Of a DNA stretch of 34,320 nt, positions 1 through 6,947 are shown in pieces. The notes under the pieces are model-generated. The model saw only the letters and a program-made list of their open reading frames with translations, was not told the origin of the DNA and did not search any database. This DNA comes from an uncultured Thiodictyon sp. (GTDB lineage Bacteria; Pseudomonadota; Gammaproteobacteria; Chromatiales; Chromatiaceae). The translations under genes were made by a program, and so were the position numbers. The DNA is taken from positions 1 through 34,320 of the forward strand of contig CAILVI010000575.1 of the NCBI GenBank assembly GCA_903837595.1. Reading direction: 5' to 3'. How positions within the stretch are numbered: position 1 is the stretch's first letter; each line of letters opens with the position of its first letter.

Positions 1-37
1 ACTTCGTCTGAAGCCTGCTGCCCCGTGGAGGCCCGCC

Positions 38-1270
38 GTGACGCCGCTCGTCGCCATCCTGCTGCCGGTCTTGCTGACCCTCTTCACGCCCGTCGCGGTC
101 GCCGCGTCGAGTGCGGTGACGGGTGCCCGCATCACGGCGGATCCGGAGCGCACCAGGCTGGTGCTGGATTTGAACGGGCCGGTCACGCATCAGATTTTTG
201 CGCTCGAGGGACCGGATCGGCTGGTGGTCGACATCGCGGATGCGACCCTGACCGGCAAGCTGCCCAAGGCCGAGGCCGACGACCCGAACCTGGCGGGGCT
301 GCGCAGCGGGATGCGGGAGGGCGATGCCCTGCGCATCGTGCTGGATCTGAAGCGGCCGGTGCGCGTGAAGAGCTTTCCGTTGGCGGCGGACGGCGAGCAC
401 CCGCAGCGGTTGATCGTGGAACTGATCCCCAAGGCGGGTGCCAAGGGTGCGCCCGGGGCGGTTGCCGGGGGGCGTGGCAAGGCGGGGCAGCGGGGGCGCG
501 TCCCGCGTACGCTGGTGGTGGCGATCGACGCGGGCCACGGCGGTGAGGACCCGGGCGCGATCGGCGCCCAGGGGACCCGCGAGAAGGACGTGACGCTCGC
601 CATCGCCCGGCGCCTGGCCGCCCTGGTGGCGAAGGAGCCGGGGATGCGCCCGCTGATGATCCGTGACGGCGACACCTTCGTGCCGCTGCGCGGGCGCATT
701 CGGAAGGCGCGCAAGCACGAGGCGGACCTTTTCATCTCCATCCATGCCGATGCCTTCGAGAGCCCGCAGGCGCAGGGCTCATCGGTGTTTACCCTGTCGC
801 GCAGTGGCGCCACCAGCGAGGCAGCCAAGTGGTTGGCTGAAAAGGAAAACAGTGCAGACCGCGTGGGCGGGGTGGATCTCGCGGAGCGCGACGACCAACT
901 CGCGACCGTGCTGCTGGACATGGTCCAGAACGCCGCCCTGGAGCGTAGCGTGCAGGCCGCCGGCGCCGTGCTCAGCAATCTGAGTCGACTCGGCGCCACC
1001 CACAAGGGGCGGGTCCAGAAGGCCGGGTTTGTGGTGCTCAAGTCACCGGATATCCCCTCGGTGCTGGTGGAGACGGCCTTCATCAGTAACCCGGACGAGG
1101 AGGCGCGGTTGCAGAACGGCGCCGAACAGCAACGCCTGGCGGCGGCCATCATGTCCGGCATCAAGCAGTATTTCCACCGCTACCGCGTGCAGAGCGCGGC
1201 GCGTCCCGCGAGCGCCGATGCGGCGCCGGACGCCGATGCCGCGTCCGGCAGCGGATCGGGCAATGGCTGA
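38..1270 (+). CDS. amiC: N-acetylmuramoyl-L-alanine amidase (AmiC-type)
   Basis: Periplasmic zinc amidase that cleaves the amide bond between MurNAc and the L-Ala stem peptide, mainly during septum splitting. The N-terminus is a hydrophobic signal-like segment (residues 4-22), followed by an AMIN domain (about 28-130), a Gly/Lys/Arg-rich linker, and an Amidase_3 domain (about 157-375). Visible zinc and catalytic residues are H167 in DAGHGGEDPG, E182 in TREKD, H236 in SIHADAF and E345 in LVETAFISN. There is no LysM domain, which fits AmiC better than AmiB, but the two are not separable with certainty. The frame stays open to the window edge, so the GTG at 38 may not be the true start. The stop overlaps the mutL start by 8 nt, implying translational coupling. 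Confidence 0.93.
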   Translation: MTPLVAILLPVLLTLFTPVAVAASSAVTGARITADPERTRLVLDLNGPVTHQIFALEGPDRLVVDIADATLTGKLPKAEADDPNLAGLRSGMREGDALRIVLDLKRPVRVKSFPLAADGEHPQRLIVELIPKAGAKGAPGAVAGGRGKAGQRGRVPRTLVVAIDAGHGGEDPGAIGAQGTREKDVTLAIARRLAALVAKEPGMRPLMIRDGDTFVPLRGRIRKARKHEADLFISIHADAFESPQAQGSSVFTLSRSGATSEAAKWLAEKENSADRVGGVDLAERDDQLATVLLDMVQNAALERSVQAAGAVLSNLSRLGATHKGRVQKAGFVVLKSPDIPSVLVETAFISNPDEEARLQNGAEQQRLAAAIMSGIKQYFHRYRVQSAARPASADAAPDADAASGSGSGNG

Positions 1271-3182
1271 ATCCTTGACTCATCGATTCGCCCTCACCGC
1301 CGACCCTAGCGCTGCCCCGATCGCCGCGGCGGCCGAGGTGCGCGTCGCGTCGATCCGCGTGCTGCCCAGCCACCTGGTCAATCAAATCGCTGCCGGGGAG
1401 GTGGTGGAGCGCCCGGCCGCCGTCGCCAAGGAACTGATCGAGAACAGCCTGGATGCGGAGAGTACCTGGATCGAGATCGAGGTGGAGGAGGGCGGGAGCA
1501 AGCGCCTGCGGGTGCGCGACGACGGGCGCGGTATCCCGCCCGCGCAACTCGCCCTGGCGCTCGCCCGGCACGCCACCAGCAAGCTCAATGATTTGGCCGA
1601 CCTGGAGGCGGTGGCGACGCTCGGTTTTCGCGGCGAGGCCCTGCCGAGCATCGCCTCGGTCAGCCGCCTCACCCTGACTTCCCGGGCGACGGGGGAGGGC
1701 AATGGCCACGCGGTGACGGTGGGGCCGGATGGCACCCCCGGGGAGTTGCGGCCCGCCGCCCACCCTTGGGGGACTACGGTGGATGTGCGCGACCTCTTCT
1801 ACAACACCCCCGCGCGGCGCAAGTTTCTGCGCACCGACAAGACCGAGTTTGGGCACCTGGAGCAGGTGGTGCGGCGCATGGCACTGGCCCGCCCCGAGGT
1901 GGGGGTACGCCTGCGCCACAACGGCCGGGTGGTGTTGGACCTGGCCCCGGCGGGGGCAGACCCGGTGCGCATTCGCGCGCGCCTGGATGCCCTGCTCGGT
2001 CAGGGGTTCGGCGAGCAGGCCTTGTGGTTGGATGAACAGGCGGTGGCCCTGCGGCTGTCCGGCTGGGTGTTGCGCCCGGCCTTCTCCCGCGGCCAGGCGG
2101 ACCAGCAGTTTTTCTATGTCAATGGGCGCATGGTGCGCGATAAACTGGTGACCCATGCGGTGCGCCAGGCCTTCAGCGACGTGCTGCATCAGGCCCGGCA
2201 CCCGGCCTATGTGCTCTTTCTGGAACTCCCGCCGCGGTTGGTGGACGTCAACGTACACCCGACCAAGCAGGAGGTGCGCTTCCGCGAGGGGCGCCAGGTT
2301 CACGACTTCATTTTCAGTGCGCTCAAGCGCCGACTGGCGGCCGGGAGTCTGGGCACGGCGGCTGTCGCCGGGTCCGGGGTGACTCCGGGCCTCACCCAGG
2401 CGCCCTTTCCGGCGCCGACCCCGGCGGCATCGGACCCGCGGCTACCGAGAACCGGCACGTCGCCGCAGACCGGTCGTCTGGGGCTGGGTATTGGTGACCG
2501 GTCGGCGGGCCTGTATACGGCCGGACTCGACTTTCAGCGCCCGTCTGGAGCCGACACCCCGGCGGCGGCGCCTGACGCGGGGCCGGCAGTCGGAGACGAC
2601 GCCCCCCTGGGTTTCGCCCTGGCACAATTGAGCGGCATCTATCTGTTGGCGCAGAATGCACAGGGGTTGATCATCGTTGATATCCATGCGGCCCACGAGC
2701 GCATCGGTTATGAACGGCTGAAAGCGGCCTGGGGCGCCGGGCGGATCGCGAGCCAACCGCTGCTGGTGCCGGTCTCATTGCATGTCAGCCCGCGGGAGGC
2801 CGATCTGTTGGAGGCCCATCGGGAGGTCTTGGCGGCTCTGGGGCTTACGGTCGACCGGCTGGCGCTGGGGACGCTCACGGTGCGCGAGGTACCGGCGCTG
2901 CTGCGCGATGCCGATGCGGAGCGCCTGGTGCGCGACCTGCTCTCCGACTTGGCGGTGCATGGGCAGTCCGAGCGGGTGAGCGAGGAGGTCAATCGCGTGC
3001 TGTCGACCATGGCCTGCCACGGGGCGGTGCGGGCCAATCGGCGCCTGACCCTGGACGAGATGAATGCCTTGCTCCGCGCCATGGAACAGGTGGAGCGGGC
3101 CGATCAATGCAACCACGGCCGACCGACCTGGGTCCAGTTGAGCCAGGGTGAACTGGATCGGCTGTTCTCGCGGGGCCGGTAG
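1263..3182 (+). CDS. mutL: DNA mismatch repair protein MutL
   Basis: MutL couples mismatch recognition by MutS to strand incision. The 639-residue protein has an N-terminal GHKL ATPase: E60-N61 in ELIENSLDA, DDGRGIP (86-92), ATSKL, and GFRGEALPSI (121-130). A Pro/Ala-rich linker (about 360-440) leads to the C-terminal dimerisation domain. That domain carries DIHAAHERIGYE from D473, matching the metal-binding endonuclease pattern D-Q-H-A-x2-E-x4-E except for Ile in place of Gln. It also has ACHGAVRANR and CNHGRPT. This suggests a nicking MutL of the kind found where MutH is missing; that is inferred from motifs. The ATG overlaps the amiC stop by 8 nt. It gives about 25 residues more than usual before the first conserved block, so the GTG at 1338 is an alternative start. 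Confidence 0.95.
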   Translation: MAESLTHRFALTADPSAAPIAAAAEVRVASIRVLPSHLVNQIAAGEVVERPAAVAKELIENSLDAESTWIEIEVEEGGSKRLRVRDDGRGIPPAQLALALARHATSKLNDLADLEAVATLGFRGEALPSIASVSRLTLTSRATGEGNGHAVTVGPDGTPGELRPAAHPWGTTVDVRDLFYNTPARRKFLRTDKTEFGHLEQVVRRMALARPEVGVRLRHNGRVVLDLAPAGADPVRIRARLDALLGQGFGEQALWLDEQAVALRLSGWVLRPAFSRGQADQQFFYVNGRMVRDKLVTHAVRQAFSDVLHQARHPAYVLFLELPPRLVDVNVHPTKQEVRFREGRQVHDFIFSALKRRLAAGSLGTAAVAGSGVTPGLTQAPFPAPTPAASDPRLPRTGTSPQTGRLGLGIGDRSAGLYTAGLDFQRPSGADTPAAAPDAGPAVGDDAPLGFALAQLSGIYLLAQNAQGLIIVDIHAAHERIGYERLKAAWGAGRIASQPLLVPVSLHVSPREADLLEAHREVLAALGLTVDRLALGTLTVREVPALLRDADAERLVRDLLSDLAVHGQSERVSEEVNRVLSTMACHGAVRANRRLTLDEMNALLRAMEQVERADQCNHGRPTWVQLSQGELDRLFSRGR

Positions 3183-3219
3183 CCGCAGTACGCCAGTCAT
3201 CCTGGAGCGCGTCGTTGTC

Positions 3220-3350
3220 ACGCCAAGGCGCCAAGCTCGCCAAGGTTTTTCAGTGCGCGATCGGCGTTGGGCCGTTCACCCGGCGGGTGATCCGGTGACT
3301 TCACCTACTCCATTTTCTTGGCGAGCTTGGCGAGCTTGGCGCCTTGGCGT
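3220..3350. repeat. Inverted repeat of GCCAAG-rich units
   Basis: A perfect 25-nt inverted repeat has its left arm at 3220-3244 and its right arm at 3326-3350, separated by 81 nt. Each arm is built from 8-9 nt units resembling CGCCAAGG or CTCGCCAAG. The right side carries one extra unit at 3317-3325. Similar GCCAAG-rich palindromes occur between genes in many high-GC bacteria and behave like REP or MITE elements. The element fills most of the gap between mutL and miaA. It may fold in RNA and separate their transcription, but no U-run follows either arm. Confidence 0.85.
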
Positions 3351-3370
3351 CAGCCATTGCCGGATTTCAG

Positions 3371-4399
3371 ATGATGGACCGATCCTTCAGATGTATGCAG
3401 TCTTCAGATTTGGACGCGGGCAGTGCCCCGGACACCCGTCCGCTGGCCATCTTGCTGATGGGCCCTACCGCCGGCGGTAAGACCGCGCTGGCGGTGGAAC
3501 TGGTGCGACGCCTGCCGTGCGCCATCATCAGCGTGGACTCGGCCATGATCTACCGGGGCATGGACATCGGCACCGCCAAACCGGGGCCGGCGGTGCTCGC
3601 GCAAGCGCCCCATCGGTTGATCGATATCCTGGACCCCAGCGAGTCTTATTCGACCGCTTGTTTCCGCTCCGACGCCCTGGCAGCCATGGCCACGATCACT
3701 GCCGGGGGTGGCATCCCCTTATTGGTGGGGGGTACCATGCTCTATTTTCGGGGGCTGCAGCAAGGGCTGGCCCCCTTGCCGGAGGCGGACCCGGGGGTCC
3801 GTGAGGGCCTGCTCGATGAGGGGCAGCGCCTGGGCTGGCCGGCCATGCATGCCCGATTGGCCATGCTGGACCCGGTCACTGCCGCTCTGGTCCACCCCAA
3901 TGACCCCCAGCGCATCCAACGCGCGCTCGAGGTCCACGCCATCACGGGTGAGCCCATGAGCGCGCTGATCCGGCGTGCCCGCGCCGACGGCGGCGCTCTG
4001 CCGTATCGGTTGCTCAAACTGGTGCGGGCGCCGACTGACCGGCAGATCCTGCATGAGCGGATCGCGCAGCGCCTGCGCGGGATGCTGGATGCCGGTCTGA
4101 TCGAGGAGGTCGCGGCGCTGCGGCGGCGCGGTGATCTGACGGCCGACCTGCCGTCTATGCGCTGCGTGGGTTATCGGCAGGTCTGGCAGTTCATCCAGGG
4201 TGAGTATGGCCGCGATGAGCTGCTGTACCGCGGCACCGTCGCCACCCGGCAACTGGCGAAACGCCAGTTCACCTGGTTGCGCGCCGAGACGGGTTGCCAT
4301 TGGTTGGCCGACGATGCGGCCGCACTCCCGCGGGCCTTGGAGCTGATTGCGGCCGAGCTCGGCGATGAGCCTATGGGGAGCCAACCGCGTATATCATGA
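3371..4399 (+). CDS. miaA: tRNA dimethylallyltransferase
   Basis: MiaA transfers a dimethylallyl group to N6 of A37 in tRNAs that read UNN codons, the first step toward ms2i6A. Visible motifs are the P-loop GPTAGGKT (31-38 from this start), the substrate motif SVDSAMIYRGMDIGTAKP, PHRLIDILDPSESYS, GGTMLYF, RIQRALEVHAITG, and the C-terminal MRCVGYRQVW and RQLAKRQFTWLR. The gene is complete. The start is uncertain. ATG 3371 (used here) and ATG 3395 both lack a good Shine-Dalgarno sequence, and the frame extends back into the inverted repeat. In many gammaproteobacteria hfq follows miaA directly; here an ankyrin gene follows instead. Confidence 0.93.
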   Translation: MMDRSFRCMQSSDLDAGSAPDTRPLAILLMGPTAGGKTALAVELVRRLPCAIISVDSAMIYRGMDIGTAKPGPAVLAQAPHRLIDILDPSESYSTACFRSDALAAMATITAGGGIPLLVGGTMLYFRGLQQGLAPLPEADPGVREGLLDEGQRLGWPAMHARLAMLDPVTAALVHPNDPQRIQRALEVHAITGEPMSALIRRARADGGALPYRLLKLVRAPTDRQILHERIAQRLRGMLDAGLIEEVAALRRRGDLTADLPSMRCVGYRQVWQFIQGEYGRDELLYRGTVATRQLAKRQFTWLRAETGCHWLADDAAALPRALELIAAELGDEPMGSQPRIS

Positions 4400-4485
4400 T
4401 CGAGTTCAAGCAGGGGAAACTCACAGCAGACAACGAGCAACTACGCTCCTGTCAATAGCCAAGTATCTGATAGAGAAAGCGAGCG

Positions 4486-5271
4486 ATGAAATATCCGATA
4501 TTCGAGCGCATGGGCCAACATTACCCTGTCCATCTCGAGACCCAATTCGACCGCATTCTGAGTAAGATCGCAGAACTCTGGAATACCCCAGAACTCCATG
4601 ATTATTTCTCAGACCTCCTGATCGACAAGCGGTCCGGACGCAAGGGCTTTCCCGCGGAGGTGATGGCGGATCTGATGCGGGTTTGGGAGTTTCGCCGACT
4701 GGAGAACTTTCGCGCCGCGGAGCGCAAGGCGGATGCCGTAAGACAGCTCGAGGCGTCCGAGATCGCGATGACGAAGGCCAATTTTTTTCGGGCCTTTGAA
4801 GCCGGCGATAAGCAGGTGATCGATTTGTTCGTGCGGGCAGGCATCAAACTGCCGGCCGAGGATGAGGACGGGACCCCGCTACTACTCTCCGCCCTAAAGC
4901 GCGGCCTGACCGTCATTGCGACGATCATACTGGACGCCAGCGTCGATGTGAATGTGCGGGACAATCTCGGGTTGACGCCACTGCTGATCGCCTGCGGTAA
5001 GCCGATCGCGGGCTACCAGATCATCGCGGAGAAGTTGATCGCGAAGGGGGCCAACGTCAATGCCCGCGACGGGCTCGGCAATACGCCGCTGCTGCTGGCG
5101 CTGACCGGCGGCATGCTCGACATCGCCCGCCTCCTGATTCTCAATGGCGCCAATGTGTCCGCCCGCTCCCGCACCGGCGAGTCCCCGCTATCGGTGGTCA
5201 TGAAGAATTACCGTGGCGCCGAGGCGACCGAGATTGCCGAATTGCTGGTGAGCCGTCACGCGGTCGAGTGA
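4486..5271 (+). CDS. Ankyrin-repeat protein
   Basis: The 261-residue protein has no signal peptide. Residues 1-95 form an N-terminal part I do not recognise, charged and helical in character, with the stretch GFPAEVMADLMRVWEFRRLENFRAAERK. Residues 95-260 are about five ankyrin repeats, shown by DGTPLLLSALKRG, LGLTPLLIAC, GANVNARDGLGNTPLLLAL and GANVSARSRTGESPL. Ankyrin repeats are protein-binding scaffolds, and the partner cannot be told from sequence. The ATG at 4486 follows an AG-rich stretch (GAGAAAGCGAGCG). The gene sits in the place of hfq and borders the decayed NACHT genes, so it probably belongs to an accessory island. The N-terminal domain may carry the actual function. Confidence 0.85.
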   Translation: MKYPIFERMGQHYPVHLETQFDRILSKIAELWNTPELHDYFSDLLIDKRSGRKGFPAEVMADLMRVWEFRRLENFRAAERKADAVRQLEASEIAMTKANFFRAFEAGDKQVIDLFVRAGIKLPAEDEDGTPLLLSALKRGLTVIATIILDASVDVNVRDNLGLTPLLIACGKPIAGYQIIAEKLIAKGANVNARDGLGNTPLLLALTGGMLDIARLLILNGANVSARSRTGESPLSVVMKNYRGAEATEIAELLVSRHAVE

Positions 5272-5365
5272 TGATGATCCAGAGTCCGGAAATGACTTGT
5301 CCGGAAATCACTCGTTGCGGTTCTGCCCGACCCGGGTGACCCTGCACCGCAAGCCGAATGCCGCC

Positions 5366-6498
5366 ATGCCCCAGCCGATCCGACTCCTGCAGCTGTCCGA
5401 CATCCACTCGACACCGCCTGGCTGCCCGCCTATCTCGGCGAGTGCGCCCGCGACGCCAACCAGAATCTCAACGCGGACGACTTCCGCCGCCTGCTCGACG
5501 CCGGCCAGGTCCTGATCCTGCTGGATGGCCTGGACGAGGCGCCCGACCGCCTCCAGCGCGAGCGCGCTGTGCGGCGCATCGAACGCCTGGCCCAGGCCTG
5601 GCCACACTGCCCGCTCGTCGTTACCAGCCGCCCGGCGGCCTACCAGGACAAGGCGGTGTTGGCCGGCTTCGCCCACACCACCATCGAGGCACTGGACGGC
5701 CCCGCCATCGACGGCTTCCTCGCCCGCTGGAGCCGTGCGCTGTTCCCCGAGCGGCCGGACCGCGCCGAGTCACACCACCGGGAACTGGTCGCCGCGCTCG
5801 CCTCCCGCCGCGAGATCCGGCTGCTGGCCTGCAACACCGTCATGCTCACCGCGCTGGCCGTTGTGCATTGGAACGACAAGCGGCTGCCCGAGCAGCGCGC
5901 GGAGCTCTACGAGTCAATCATCCGCTGGTTGATCGAGGGGCGCGAGCAACGCCCCGGCCGGGAGAAGTCCCAGCGTTGCCGCCAACTGCTGGCGGACCTC
6001 GCGCTCGTCATGCAGACCGCCCCCAAGGGCCGACAGGTGCAGGTGACCCGCCGCTGGGCGGCCGAACGCATCGCGCACCGCTTCGAGCGGGGTCTGGATT
6101 CAAGCGATCCCATCGAGCGCGCCGAAGGCTTCCTGGCCGCTGAGGAGATCGACAGCGGCGTCCTGGTACGCCGCGGCCACCAACTGCGCTTCTGGCACCT
6201 GACTTTTCAGGAATACCTCGCCGCCCAGGCCCTGGCCGGCCGACCGGACGCCGAGCGTGCCGAGTTGCTCCTGACCGCCGCGCCCGCGGGTACGCCCGCG
6301 CTCTATCGCCCGGAGTGGCGCGAGGCCGTCCTGTTGCTGGCGGGCGTGCTCTACCTGCAAGGCGAGGATAAGGTGGAGGGACTGTTCGCCGCCGTGCTGG
6401 ACCGGCTCGGTCCCGCGCCGACCCTGGCGGATCAGGCGCGCGCCGCCGGGCTGCTGGGCGCCCTGGTGCGGGACCTGGCCCGAATGGCGCTAAGTTAA
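5366..6498 (+). pseudogene. Metallophosphoesterase-NACHT NTPase remnant (copy A)
   Basis: ATG 5366 opens a calcineurin-like metallophosphoesterase start, MPQPIRLLQLSDIHS. At about 5402-5412 the sequence jumps, in another frame, into the middle of a NACHT-type STAND NTPase that stays open to the stop at 6498. The rest of the phosphoesterase, the Walker A loop and the start of the NTPase are missing, consistent with a large out-of-frame internal deletion. What remains includes Walker B (LILLDGLDEAP), a sensor-type motif (LVVTSRPAAY), the winged-helix motif (LACNTVMLTALAVVHW) and the HLTFQEYLAAQAL motif typical of NACHT proteins. Without Walker A it cannot be a working ATPase. The long surviving frame (from about 5413) suggests recent loss. 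Copy B at 6948-9258 had the same architecture. Confidence 0.8.
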
Positions 6499-6554
6499 GT
6501 CCAACCGACTGAAAAGCTTGGGGCTGACTCGCAAGGGTGGTAGGCTGAAAGTTG

Positions 6555-6764
6555 CTAAACCCAACCGCCTCCCCTGCAAGCCAACCCCCATGCATCGTAA
6601 CCAGGGGTCAAGCCGGCGATCTCGGCCGCCCGGCCCTGAGAGATGCGCTCTAGCTCATACCACTTGACCGCCGCGGCCACGCGCATTTCCTGCGCGAACT
6701 CCGCGGGGGCCTGATGTAGGGTGGAAAACGCCGACTCGGGTATGTCCAGGGTCAATTGGGTCAT
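6555..6764 (-). pseudogene. Truncated UPF0175 antitoxin-like protein
   Basis: Residues 1-52 match the start of the UPF0175 family: MTQLTLDIPE, then FAQEMRVAAAVKWYELERIS, ending with QGRAAEIAGL, which looks like the first part of a helix-turn-helix. UPF0175 proteins are usually about 80-95 residues and often pair with a PIN-type toxin gene. Here the similarity stops near 6609 and 17 unrelated residues follow before the stop, so the C-terminal third is lost. No PIN gene is seen beside it. It lies between the two decayed NACHT genes, with a likely break point at about 6608. The family call rests on recalled motifs. Confidence 0.6.
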
Positions 6765-6947
6765 CTGGGGCTACTGTGCTGGCGTGTGCGGACGCCGGAA
6801 TTGCGGGAACGGAACGCGAGGGTTCCGAATCCCGGGGCTCGGATAAGAGTCTATCGTTGCCAACCCGGTCGCGCCACAGGTGCCTGAGCGCCCTCCTACT
6901 CACGGTCAAGCCCCGCTTGGGCACGAGATCCTGCGTGGATCAATGGG
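6765..6947. other. Spacer between two gene remnants
   Basis: This 183-nt stretch separates the start of the truncated UPF0175 gene from the end of the formylglycine-generating-enzyme-like domain of copy B. I see no convincing gene, terminator or repeat in it. Confidence 0.5.

Noticed and set aside
190-1164. Long minus-strand frame opposite amiC
   Set aside because: It mirrors the amidase on the other strand, has Arg/Ser/Ala-rich composition and no motif; typical of high-GC shadow frames.
1161-2303. 380-codon minus-strand frame opposite mutL
   Set aside because: The plus strand encodes unmistakable MutL motifs here; the antisense frame shows no domain.
3220-3350. CRISPR or intrinsic terminator at the GCCAAG repeats
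   Set aside because: There are no regularly spaced unique spacers, and neither arm is followed by a T-run; an inverted palindrome fits better.
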